The notes below the pieces were generated by a model, which saw nothing but the letters and a program-made list of their open reading frames with translations, was not told the DNA's origin and ran no database searches. 64,000 bases of DNA from Amycolatopsis rifamycinica. GTDB taxonomy: Bacteria; Actinomycetota; Actinomycetes; Mycobacteriales; Pseudonocardiaceae. Location: assembly GCF_000695625.1 (NCBI RefSeq), contig NZ_JMQI01000074.1, forward strand, positions 62,001-126,000, given 5' to 3'. Positions 26,876 through 34,683 of this stretch are shown in pieces. The translations under genes and the position numbers were made by a program. Position 1 is the first letter of the stretch; each line of letters starts with the position of its first letter.

Positions 26876-28297
26876 ATGAAGCGCTCCATCGCTGCGCTGG
26901 CGGCCGCCGGCGCGACGGTTCTCGGCAGCACGGCCGTGCTCACCATGCCGCAGGCCTCGGCCGCCGCACAGGGCTGCCGGGTCGACTACACCGTCACCAA
27001 CCAGTGGCAGGGCGGGTTCCAGGCCGGGGTCAAGGTCACCAACCTCGGCGACGCCGTCACCGGCTGGTCGCTGAAGTTCACCTTCCCCGACGCCGGCCAG
27101 AAGGTCGCCCAGGGGTGGAACGCCACCTGGTCGCAGTCCGGCACGGCCGTGACCGCCGCCAACACCGACTGGAACCGGACCCTCGGCACGGGTGCCGCCA
27201 CCGATCTCGGCTTCACCGGCACCACCACCGGCGGCAACCCGATACCGGCGTCCTTCACCCTGAACGGCGTCACCTGCACCGGGTCGACGACCACCACCAC
27301 GACCCCGGTCACGACGAGCACGACGAGCACGACGAGCACACCGACCACGACCACCACGCCGTCCCCCGGCGGCACGCCGCTGGCCGCGAACGGACAGCTG
27401 CACGTCTGCGGCACCCACCTGTGCAACGAGGCGAACCGGGCGATCCAGCTGCGCGGCATGAGCACGCACGGCCTCCAGTGGTTCAACTCCTGCTACAACG
27501 ACGCCTCCCTCGACGCGCTCGCGAACGACTGGCACGCCGACCTGCTCCGCATCGCGATGTACGTGCAGGAAAAGGGGTACGAGACCAACCCGGCCTGGTT
27601 CACCGACCGGGTCAACAGCCTCGTCGGCGAGGCCGAGGAACGCGGCATGTACGCGATCATCGACTTCCACACCCTCACCCCCGGCGACCCGAACTACAAC
27701 CTCGACCGCGCCAAGACGTTCTTCGCCGCGGTGGCCGCGCGCAACGCGGCCAGGAAGAACGTGATCTACGAGATCGCCAACGAACCCAACGGCGTGAGCT
27801 GGGGCGCCATCAAGAGCTACGCCGAGCAGGTCATCCCGGTGATCCGCGCCGCCGACCCGGACGCGGTCGTGATCGTCGGGACCCGCGGCTGGTCGTCCCT
27901 CGGCGTCTCCGACGGCTCGAACGAAACCGAGGTCGTCAACAACCCCGTCAACGCCGCCAACATCATGTACACCTTCCACTTCTACGCCGCCAGCCACAAG
28001 GACAACTACCGCTCGACGGTGAGCCGGGCGGCGGCGAAGCTGCCGCTGTTCGTCACGGAGTTCGGCACGGTGACCGCCACCGGTGGCGGCACCCTCGACC
28101 AGTCGAGCACCACGGCCTGGCTGGACCTGCTCGACCAGCTGCAGATCAGCTACGCGAACTGGACGTACTCCGACGCCGACGAAAGCAGCGCCGCGCTGCT
28201 CCCGGGCACCTGCGCGGGCAGCGACTACGGCACCGGACGGCTGACCGCGTCCGGCGCGCTGGTCCGCAGCCGGATCAGCACGGCCGACCACTTCTGA
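26876..28297 (+). CDS. Secreted cellulase: CBM2 plus GH5 catalytic domain
   Basis: A 473-residue endo-beta-1,4-glucanase. Residues 1-31 are a signal peptide (ending ASA-AA). A family 2 cellulose-binding module follows (about 33-136, with CRVDYTVTNQWQGGFQAGV and the GWSLKFTF strand). A Thr/Ser/Pro linker (about 138-168) leads to the GH5 domain (about 170-465). The acid/base Glu is in YEIANEPNG and the nucleophile Glu in VTEFGTV. ATG 26876 follows AAAGGGAG. It sits behind a perfect CebR box and ends in a strong terminator, so it is a single-gene transcript induced by cellulose breakdown products. Confidence 0.93.
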   Translation: MKRSIAALAAAGATVLGSTAVLTMPQASAAAQGCRVDYTVTNQWQGGFQAGVKVTNLGDAVTGWSLKFTFPDAGQKVAQGWNATWSQSGTAVTAANTDWNRTLGTGAATDLGFTGTTTGGNPIPASFTLNGVTCTGSTTTTTTPVTTSTTSTTSTPTTTTTPSPGGTPLAANGQLHVCGTHLCNEANRAIQLRGMSTHGLQWFNSCYNDASLDALANDWHADLLRIAMYVQEKGYETNPAWFTDRVNSLVGEAEERGMYAIIDFHTLTPGDPNYNLDRAKTFFAAVAARNAARKNVIYEIANEPNGVSWGAIKSYAEQVIPVIRAADPDAVVIVGTRGWSSLGVSDGSNETEVVNNPVNAANIMYTFHFYAASHKDNYRSTVSRAAAKLPLFVTEFGTVTATGGGTLDQSSTTAWLDLLDQLQISYANWTYSDADESSAALLPGTCAGSDYGTGRLTASGALVRSRISTADHF

Positions 28298-28303
28298 TCA
28301 CCC

Positions 28304-28338
28304 GGGGGTGGGGCTCCGCACGGAGCCCCACCCCCTTT
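28304..28338 (+). terminator. Terminator after the cellulase gene
   Basis: GGGGGTGGGGCTCCG (28304-28318) and its reverse complement (28321-28335) form a 15-bp stem with a 2-nt loop, followed by TTTCT. This is a good intrinsic terminator 7 bp after the stop. Confidence 0.88.
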
Positions 28339-28339
28339 C

Positions 28340-28401
28340 TCAACCGCCAGGTTGACAACGCCCGCGAGGCGCTCTACCGTCGTATTCAACCGAAGAGTTG
28401 A
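28340..28401 (+). promoter_or_regulatory. arsR-type promoter flanked by two matching operators
   Basis: TTGACA (28352-28357) and TACCGT (28375-28380) are 17 bp apart. TCAACCGCCAGGTTGA (28340-28355) overlaps the -35, and TCAACCGAAGAGTTGA (28386-28401) covers the start region. Both share TCAAC-N6-GTTGA with identical spacing. They are the natural binding sites for the ArsR protein encoded immediately downstream. Confidence 0.65.
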
Positions 28402-28410
28402 GGAACAACG

Positions 28411-28770
28411 GTGGACGAAGACAGCGAGCGGCTCAACCGGGTGTTCGCGGCACTGGCCGACCCGACGCGGCGCGATCTCGTGGCGCGGCTGGCCGGCGCG
28501 GACGCGACGGTGGGCGAACTGGCCGAGCCGTACGACATGAGCCTCCAGGCCGTCTCCAAGCACGTGAAGGTGCTGGAGGAGGCCGGGCTGGTGACGCGCA
28601 GCAAGGACGCCCAGCGCCGTCCGGTCCACCTGGACGCCGAGGTGTTCGACCTGATGACCAAGTGGATCGAGCGGTACCGCAAGCAGGCCGAGGAGCGCTA
28701 CCGGCGCCTCGACGCCCTGCTGGGCCGCATGACCGGCGACAAAGCCCAACCCCGGAAGGACGCGTCATGA
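28411..28770 (+). CDS. ArsR-family transcriptional regulator
   Basis: A 119-residue winged-helix repressor starting RLNRVFAALADPTRRDLVARL, the hallmark of ArsR proteins that travel with SRPBCC genes. The recognition region is MSLQAVSKHVKVLEEAGLV. The Cys residues of metal-sensing ArsR proteins are absent, so it does not sense arsenic or heavy metals in the classical way. GTG 28411 follows TTGAGGAA. It overlaps the next gene by 4 bp and has two probable operators at its own promoter. Confidence 0.9.
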   Translation: MDEDSERLNRVFAALADPTRRDLVARLAGADATVGELAEPYDMSLQAVSKHVKVLEEAGLVTRSKDAQRRPVHLDAEVFDLMTKWIERYRKQAEERYRRLDALLGRMTGDKAQPRKDAS

Positions 28771-29249
28771 CCATGGCGAAGCACGAGACCCAGATCCTGG
28801 CCGACGACGAGGTGCCGGCCATCCGGCTCGTCCGGGACTTCGACGCCGCGCCCGAGCAGGTGTTCCGCGCGCACGTCGACCCCGAGCTGTACGCGCAGTG
28901 GGTCGGGCCGCACTCGGTGACCACGCGGATCACGCGGTGGGACGCGCGCACCGGCGGCGAATGGGCGTTCGCCAACGACCGCGGCGGCGAGGAGATCGCC
29001 GCGTTCCACGGCTGCTTCCACGAAGTGCGGCCGAACGAGCGGATCGTGTCGACGTTCACCTACGACGGCGAGCCCGACAACGTCGCACTGGAAACCCTGA
29101 CCCTGGAGGAGATCGAGGGTGGCCGCACCCGGCTGCGGGTGTTCAGCGTCGTGCCGGACTTCGCGACCCGGGACGGCATGCTGGCCGGCGGCATGGAAGT
29201 GGGCGTCAACGAGGGGTACGCCAAGCTCGACGAACTGCTCGCCCGATGA
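28767..29249 (+). CDS. SRPBCC (AHSA1-like) domain protein
   Basis: A 160-residue START-superfamily protein of the AHSA1 (activator of Hsp90 ATPase-like) group, with IRLVRDFDAAPEQVFRAHVDPEL, QWVGPHSVTT, GGEWAFAND and the C-terminal GYAKLDELLA helix. It forms a hydrophobic cavity for an unknown ligand. It is translationally coupled to the ArsR gene (ATGA) and to the following gene (ATGA). ArsR-SRPBCC pairs are widespread in actinobacteria, and the ligand may relieve ArsR repression; this last point is inference. Confidence 0.85.
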   Translation: MTMAKHETQILADDEVPAIRLVRDFDAAPEQVFRAHVDPELYAQWVGPHSVTTRITRWDARTGGEWAFANDRGGEEIAAFHGCFHEVRPNERIVSTFTYDGEPDNVALETLTLEEIEGGRTRLRVFSVVPDFATRDGMLAGGMEVGVNEGYAKLDELLAR

Positions 29250-29797
29250 CCCCGTCCCGGCAGCACGCGGCCGACGCCGCCCGCTTCACCGAACTCGTGG
29301 AGTCGGCTCCGGCCGGCGACTGGGCGCGGCCGGCGCCGGTCGCGGGGTGGACGGCGCTCGACGTCGTCCGGCACCTGGTGGAGTGGCCGCGCGGCTTCCT
29401 CCGCGGCGCGGGGATCGAACTGCCGGCCCTGGCCGTCGACGCCGACCCGGCCGGAGCGTGGAAGCAGCACGTCGCCGACATCCAGGCCGTTCTCGACGAC
29501 CCGGCCGGGCGGGTGCTCAGCAACCCGCACACCGGCGACCGGCCGGTGGCGGAGGCGATCGACCAGTTCTACACCGGCGACGTCTGGCTGCACTCGTGGG
29601 ATCTCGCCAAGGCGCTCGGCCGCGAGCCCGACCTCGGCGAGGAGCGCTGCGCCGGAGCGTTGACGGCGATGCGGCCGATGGAGCGGATGCTGCGCGAGAG
29701 CGGCCAGTTCGGCCCGGCGGTGCCGGTGGCGGACGACGCTTCGGCGCAGGACAGGCTCATGGGCTTCCTCGGCCGCGACCCGGCTTGGCGCGCCTGA
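29246..29797 (+). CDS. TIGR03086/DinB-like metal-binding protein
   Basis: A 183-residue four-helix protein of the mycothiol-dependent maleylpyruvate isomerase N-terminal (DinB-like) group. Candidate metal ligands are His in VVRHLVEWP, His in TGDVWLHSWDLAKAL and a nearby Asp. It is the third gene of a tightly overlapping operon with ArsR and SRPBCC genes. In actinobacteria such proteins often use mycothiol for thiol transfer to xenobiotics. The substrate is unknown. Confidence 0.75.
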   Translation: MTPSRQHAADAARFTELVESAPAGDWARPAPVAGWTALDVVRHLVEWPRGFLRGAGIELPALAVDADPAGAWKQHVADIQAVLDDPAGRVLSNPHTGDRPVAEAIDQFYTGDVWLHSWDLAKALGREPDLGEERCAGALTAMRPMERMLRESGQFGPAVPVADDASAQDRLMGFLGRDPAWRA

Positions 29798-29810
29798 GCC
29801 CCACCGCCGG

Positions 29811-30062
29811 TCACGGCCGGGTGCGAGCGAGCTCGTCTCCGGGTCGCCGGGCACGGGGACCACGCAGCGCAGGACACCGCCGCGGGCGCGCAGCGGATGG
29901 CACTCCAGCCGCCCACCGCGGCGGGGCACTTTCACGTGAAAGTGCCCCGGAGGACGGCGTGAGGCAGGGCTGCGCGCCCAGCGCGATCAGGCGGGCGACC
30001 TCCGCCGCCACGTCGTCGGTCTCGCGGTCGACGTGGCGGCGGGGGCGCCGTCGATCGCCCGG
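29811..30062 (-). pseudogene. Remnant of a VOC/glyoxalase-like gene
   Basis: On the minus strand, codons ending near 29970 encode HVDRETDDVAAEVARLIALG, which strongly resembles the second-half beta-alpha unit of VOC-superfamily proteins. The frame is interrupted upstream, and no start codon with ribosome-binding site or intact downstream half can be found. The 28-bp palindromic repeat sits in what would be the gene body. It is best read as a decayed gene into which, or beside which, the repeat inserted. Confidence 0.45.
29922..29949. repeat. Fourth copy of the CACTTTCACGTGAAAGTG palindrome
   Basis: The same 18-bp core as at 10173 (29927-29944) is extended here by CGGGG/CCCCG arms to a 28-bp perfect palindrome. 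It is single, lacks the 15-bp GCGGCCCCACGT spacer, and lies inside the decayed VOC-like segment. Confidence 0.8.
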
Positions 30063-30101
30063 GCCGGGCCGGCGTCTCGAGCGCGGCGGGGTGGAAACCC
30101 C

Positions 30102-30154
30102 GGATACAACGTTGTAAGGCGGTATTTACAACGTTGTATCCCACCGGCTACCGT
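30102..30154 (+). promoter_or_regulatory. Twin LacI-type operators and promoter of the large glycoside hydrolase
   Basis: TACAACGTTGTA occurs at 30105-30116 and 30127-30138, centres 22 bp (two helix turns) apart. GGATACAACGTTGTA and its exact reverse complement form the outer arms (30102-30116, 30127-30141). TTACAA (30126-30131) and TACCGT (30149-30154) with a 17-bp spacer would be the promoter, with the second operator over the -35. ACAACGTTGT cores are typical of LacI/GalR repressors of sugar genes. Confidence 0.7.
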
Positions 30155-30193
30155 CGCTCTGCCCGGTCCCCGAGGAGCACGAGGAGCGTCGGC

Positions 30194-33100
30194 ATGCGCT
30201 CGCTTCGACGTCTGTGCACGATCCTGACCACCGCCATCGTCGTCCTGGCGGCGACGGCGATCCCCTCGGCGGCCGCCGCGGCCGGACCGCCGCCGGTGTA
30301 CCCGGGCGTCGGCCCCGGGACGCACCTGCTGGACCACGCGGCGAAGCTGGCCGGCCTGACCGATCCCGCCTGGTACGAAGCCAACATCCCCTTCGTCGAC
30401 CTGCCGGACCGGACGATCGAAGACACCTACTACTACCGCTGGCGCACCTACCGCGAGGCCCTGAAGTACACCGGACCGGACGACGGCTGGATCGTCTCGG
30501 AGTTCCTCGGCCCGGTCGGCTACTCCGCCCCCGGTGGCGGGATCGACGCCGCCGCCGGGCACCACCTCTACGAGGGACGGTGGCTGCGGGACCACCGCTA
30601 CCTCGACGACTACGTCGACTACTGGCTGCGCGGCAGCGGCGCGGGCCCCAAGCCGGCGACCGACGGCCTCAACGAGAACACCACCGACTGGGCCCACGAA
30701 TACTCGTTCTGGGCCGCCGACGCCGTGCTCGCGCGGGCCGCCGTCGACGGCCGCTGGAGCTTCGCCGTCGACCGGATCCCCGACCTGCGGCGGCAGTGGG
30801 CCGCCTGGTCGCCGCAGTTCGACCCGGGGCTCGGCCTCTACTGGCAGGTTCCGGTGTGGGACGCCATGGAGTACACCGCCAGCTCCTACCAGAGCCCGGA
30901 CCCCTACCACGGCGGCGCCGGCTTCCGCCCGACGCTCAACGCCTACCAGTACGGCGACGCGCTGGCCATCGCGAGCCTGCTGCGCCGGCGCGGCGCGCCC
31001 GGCGACCGGGCGCTCGCCGACCGGTACGAACGCGATGCCCGCTCCCTGCAAGCGAACCAGGACCGTCTCCTGTGGGACAGCGGCGACCGGTTCTACAAGC
31101 ACGTCATGCGGGACGGCAACCCGGCGCGGGCCAAGATCGCGGACCGGGAGGAGATGGGGTTCGTGCCCTGGTACTTCCACATGGCCCCGGCCGGCGCCGC
31201 CGCCGCGTGGGCGCAGCTGACCGATCCGGCGGGCTTCGCGGCCCCGTTCGGGCCCACCACGGTCGAACGGCGGAGTCCCTGGTTCATGCACGACGCCGAG
31301 CGGGGGTGCTGCCGCTGGTCGGGCCCGAGCTGGCCCTACGCGACGAGCCAGACCCTCACCGCGCTGGCGAACCTGCTCACCGACTATCCCCCGCAGCCGT
31401 ACGTCTCCGCGCAGGACTACTACACGCTGCTGCGCGGGTACGCCCTCACCCAGCGCAAAAACGGCGTGCCCTACGTCGCCGAAGCACACCACCCCGACGA
31501 AGACCGCTGGCTGTACGACTCCCCCGGGCACAGCGAGGACTACAACCACTCGACGTTCGACGACCTGGTGCTGTCCGGGCTGCTCGGCATCCGGCCCCAG
31601 CAGGGCGACCAGGTGCGGCTCGCCCCGCTCGTTCCGTCCACATGGGACCATTTCGCCGTCGAGAACGTCCCCTACCACGGCCGCAACCTCACCGTCGCCT
31701 GGGACCGTGACGGGCACGTCTACCGGCAGGGCGCCGGGCTGAGCGTCTGGCTGGACGGCAAGCTCGTGCACCGGCAGGCCGGGCTGACCGCGGTCGACGT
31801 GCCGGTGCGGCCGGGCCGGGCGGCCGACGCCGCCCGGGTCGTCGACGACCTGGCGAACCCCGGCCGCACGGGGTACCCGGCGGCGTCGGCGTCCTACACC
31901 TGGCCCGGGGACAGCCCGGCGAACGCCGTCGACGGCCAGGACTTCGCCCTCGACGTCCCGTCGACGCGCTGGACCAGCTACGGCAGCCCGAACCGCGGCG
32001 ACTGGCTGGCCGTCGACCTCGGCGCGGCCACCGACGTCTCCGACGTCCGGATCTCCTTCTACGACGACGGTGGCGGGGTCCGCACGCCGGACGCCTACGC
32101 CCTGCAGTACCGCACCGCCGACGGGTCGTGGGCCGATCTTCCCGGCCAGGCGAGGGAACCGGGCACGCCGGAAAAGGGCAGGCCGAACCGCGTCGTCGTG
32201 CAACCGGCGGTCCGCACCGACGGGCTCCGCGTCCTGCCGTCCAGAGTGGACGGTGGTGCCGTCGGCATCACGGCGGTGCAGGCGTGGCGCGCCGAGGACG
32301 AGCGCCTGGAAGCCCGGCTCCAGGACGACCCGGCACGGCTGCGGCCCGGGCAGACGGCCGAGATCGGCGGCTGGGTCCGCGCTGCCCAGGCGATGACCGT
32401 CCGGCCCGCGCTCACGCTGCCGCGCGGCTGGACGGCCCGGCCGCTCGGCCCGGACGGCGACCTGCGGCTCGTCCCGGGACGGCCCGTCCCGCTGCGGTGG
32501 CGGGTGACGGCTCCCCCGGACGCGCCGGTGGGCACCCAGGCCCCGGTGCGGCTGCTGGTCGCCACGCTCGACCACGGCACGCCGGTGCGCAGCACCGCGG
32601 ACGTGGCGCGGGCGGAGGTCGTCTTCGACCCCGCCGATTTCGGCACGCCGGTCTGGGACGACGACTTCACCGGCGCCCGGCCGGACGCCTACCGGATCGG
32701 CGCGCGGTTCGGGGAGCCGGTTCCCGAGCTGAGCCAGGCGGACGGCGCACTGGTCGTGTCCGCGAGCCGGCAGTCCGCCGCCGTGCTCGTGGCGCCGGTG
32801 GCCGCCCCGGCCGGCGACTTCGCGGTCATCCTCGAACCCCGCGCCTTCGCCGGCGGCGCCCCGGAGGACAGCGTTCTGCTCGGCCGCGCCGCGGGGCCGG
32901 ACGACCTGGCCCTGGCCTGGTACAACCACCACTTCGGCACGTCCGGCGCGGACGTGCGGGCGGGCGGGCGCGACTACGGCGACGACGTGACCGGCGGGTG
33001 CTGCGCCGCGGTCACGTGGTCGCCGGGCGACCGGTTCGCCGTCGTGTCGGACCACCGCGGCGGGCTGACGAGCTGGCTGGAACACCAGGACCGGTGGCAG

Positions 33101-33253
33101 CTGCTGCGCACGATCCCGGCCGGCCCGGTCGTCGCCGCCGGCTGGTCCCCCGCGATCGGCCTGCGGCTGACCACGGGCCGGATCAGCCTCGAGCGCCTGA
33201 CCGTCGTGGCCGCGACCACCCCACCCGCCCCGGCCCTTTCCCAGCGGAAGTGA
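30194..33253 (+). CDS. Secreted MGH1-like glycoside hydrolase with accessory beta domains
   Basis: A 1,019-residue secreted protein. Residues 1-31 are a signal peptide. The next ~480 residues form an (alpha/alpha)6-type catalytic domain with EDTYYYRWRTYREALKY, EFLGPVGYSAPGGGI, DWAHEYSFWAADAVL, PVWDAMEYTASSY and LNAYQYGDALAIA. This is the pattern of MGH1/GH63-like glycosidases in which acidic residues do the catalysis. A small beta domain, a discoidin/F5-8C-like domain (about 560-700, YTWPGDSPANAVDG...) and further beta domains follow. The exact GH family and substrate cannot be fixed. ATG 30194 follows GAGGAG. It lies behind twin LacI-type operators. Confidence 0.75.
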   Translation: MRSLRRLCTILTTAIVVLAATAIPSAAAAAGPPPVYPGVGPGTHLLDHAAKLAGLTDPAWYEANIPFVDLPDRTIEDTYYYRWRTYREALKYTGPDDGWIVSEFLGPVGYSAPGGGIDAAAGHHLYEGRWLRDHRYLDDYVDYWLRGSGAGPKPATDGLNENTTDWAHEYSFWAADAVLARAAVDGRWSFAVDRIPDLRRQWAAWSPQFDPGLGLYWQVPVWDAMEYTASSYQSPDPYHGGAGFRPTLNAYQYGDALAIASLLRRRGAPGDRALADRYERDARSLQANQDRLLWDSGDRFYKHVMRDGNPARAKIADREEMGFVPWYFHMAPAGAAAAWAQLTDPAGFAAPFGPTTVERRSPWFMHDAERGCCRWSGPSWPYATSQTLTALANLLTDYPPQPYVSAQDYYTLLRGYALTQRKNGVPYVAEAHHPDEDRWLYDSPGHSEDYNHSTFDDLVLSGLLGIRPQQGDQVRLAPLVPSTWDHFAVENVPYHGRNLTVAWDRDGHVYRQGAGLSVWLDGKLVHRQAGLTAVDVPVRPGRAADAARVVDDLANPGRTGYPAASASYTWPGDSPANAVDGQDFALDVPSTRWTSYGSPNRGDWLAVDLGAATDVSDVRISFYDDGGGVRTPDAYALQYRTADGSWADLPGQAREPGTPEKGRPNRVVVQPAVRTDGLRVLPSRVDGGAVGITAVQAWRAEDERLEARLQDDPARLRPGQTAEIGGWVRAAQAMTVRPALTLPRGWTARPLGPDGDLRLVPGRPVPLRWRVTAPPDAPVGTQAPVRLLVATLDHGTPVRSTADVARAEVVFDPADFGTPVWDDDFTGARPDAYRIGARFGEPVPELSQADGALVVSASRQSAAVLVAPVAAPAGDFAVILEPRAFAGGAPEDSVLLGRAAGPDDLALAWYNHHFGTSGADVRAGGRDYGDDVTGGCCAAVTWSPGDRFAVVSDHRGGLTSWLEHQDRWQLLRTIPAGPVVAAGWSPAIGLRLTTGRISLERLTVVAATTPPAPALSQRK

Positions 33254-33269
33254 CGGGCGGGGGCGGCGA

Positions 33270-33312
33270 TTGACAACCGGCGGGGGCGCGAGGGACTCTG
33301 GGAGCGCTTCCA
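33270..33312 (+). promoter_or_regulatory. Promoter with near-perfect CebR box upstream of the expansin gene
   Basis: TTGACA (33270-33275) is followed by TGGGAGCGCTTCCA (33299-33312), one mismatch from the CebR consensus found perfectly at 26823. The box covers the expected -10/+1 region, the same layout as at the cellulase gene. Confidence 0.78.
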
Positions 33313-33369
33313 GACAATGCTGCCGGGTCGCTTTCCCTGCCGCGGCAGGAGAGGGCGGAAGGAGAGTCC

Positions 33370-34680
33370 ATGGGATCCGCCTCCCGCCGGTCGGCCGCGC
33401 GCCCGGGTGTGCTCGCCGTTGTCGCCGCGCTCGTCGTCGGTGTTTCCGTGCTGTGGCCCTGGAAGTCGGGCGCCGCACCGGCCGAGCCGAGCACGGGCAA
33501 CGCCACCCGCTTCGACGCCCTCGGCGCCCCCTACGGCGGCTGCGGCCTGCCGCAGGACATGCTCGACGCGCCGGACTTCGTCGCCCTCAACGTCTACAAC
33601 ACCCCCGGTGACTACGGCTTCTACCCCCGGCCCCTCCCGCCTTCGCAGGCCGCGAAGATCGGCCTGTGGGACAACGGCCGCAACTGCGGGCGGTTCGTGC
33701 AGGTCACCATCGGGGAGTACTGCACCGGCGTCAACGACGGCGCGCCCGGCCAGCCGTTCTGCCGCAACGGGTCCTGGGTGACCGACGGCTACGCCGGTGC
33801 CCGGCTGACCATGGTCGTGGCCGACAGCTGCGGCGACGCGAACGCCTGGTGCCGCGACGACCCCGGGCACCTCGACCTGTCGACCGCGTCGCTGAACCGG
33901 TTCGTGAAGAACGGCGTGCCGGTCGGGGACATGAACCCCGCGCACTGGAACAACCGGCGCGTCTCGTGGTCCTACGTGCCCGCCCCGGACTACACCGGCG
34001 ACCTGAAACTCGGCTTCCTCCAAGGCGCGCAGCGGTACTGGACGGCCATCGCCGTGTCGCACCTGCCCAACGGCGTCCACGGCGTGGAATTCCTCGGCGC
34101 GGACGGCACCTGGCAGCAGGCGCAACCCGACAGCGATCTCGGGCAGGCCTTCGTCATCGGCCCGACCGCCACGGCCGGCACCGCCTACGCGATCCGGGTC
34201 CGGGACGCGAGCGACGCGCTCGTCAACGACGGCCGCGTCTACCGCTTCACCTTGCCGGACCCCTGCCTCTCGGGGTGCGCCGCCGCCTACACCGCCATCG
34301 CCTACACGACCGGGACCAGCACCCCCACCACGACTCCGGCGACGCCCACCACACCCACGACGCCGACCACACCGGCCGGGTCGTCGTGCACGGCGACCTC
34401 CGCGGTCACGTCCTCGTGGAACGGCGGGCACCAGCTGGAGTTCACCGTGAAGAACACCGGCTCGGCCGCGCTGACGGGCTGGACCACGGCGTTCACCTTC
34501 GCGGGCAGCCAGCAGCTGACCAGCTCCTGGAACGCGGTGCCGGCCCAGACGGGCCGGCAGGTGCGGGCGGCCAACCAGACCTACAACGGGACGCTGGCCG
34601 CCGGAGCCACGACGACGTGGGGCGCCGTCGTGACCGGCGCCGCCGAGCCGCTGACCGGGCTGGATTGCACCGCCCGCTGA
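33370..34680 (+). CDS. Secreted bacterial expansin-like protein with C-terminal CBM2
   Basis: A 436-residue secreted protein. A signal or anchor segment lies at residues ~13-35. Next comes a double-psi beta-barrel expansin domain (about 48-185; YGGCGLPQ, VALNVYNTPGDYG, NCGRFVQVTIGEYC, and ADSCGDANAWCRDDPGHLDLS with the conserved Asp). An expansin C-terminal beta domain follows (about 190-300), then a Thr/Pro linker (about 312-340) and a family 2 cellulose-binding module (about 341-436). Expansins loosen cellulose networks without hydrolysis and boost cellulases. The CebR box upstream links its expression to the GH5 cellulase. Confidence 0.88.
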   Translation: MGSASRRSAARPGVLAVVAALVVGVSVLWPWKSGAAPAEPSTGNATRFDALGAPYGGCGLPQDMLDAPDFVALNVYNTPGDYGFYPRPLPPSQAAKIGLWDNGRNCGRFVQVTIGEYCTGVNDGAPGQPFCRNGSWVTDGYAGARLTMVVADSCGDANAWCRDDPGHLDLSTASLNRFVKNGVPVGDMNPAHWNNRRVSWSYVPAPDYTGDLKLGFLQGAQRYWTAIAVSHLPNGVHGVEFLGADGTWQQAQPDSDLGQAFVIGPTATAGTAYAIRVRDASDALVNDGRVYRFTLPDPCLSGCAAAYTAIAYTTGTSTPTTTPATPTTPTTPTTPAGSSCTATSAVTSSWNGGHQLEFTVKNTGSAALTGWTTAFTFAGSQQLTSSWNAVPAQTGRQVRAANQTYNGTLAAGATTTWGAVVTGAAEPLTGLDCTAR

Positions 34681-34683
34681 TCC

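Noticed and set aside
29987-33478. Very long antisense frame across the MGH1-like hydrolase
   Set aside because: It is a shadow frame of high-GC DNA: Val/Arg/Gly-rich product without homology, while the opposite strand encodes a signal peptide and recognisable domains.
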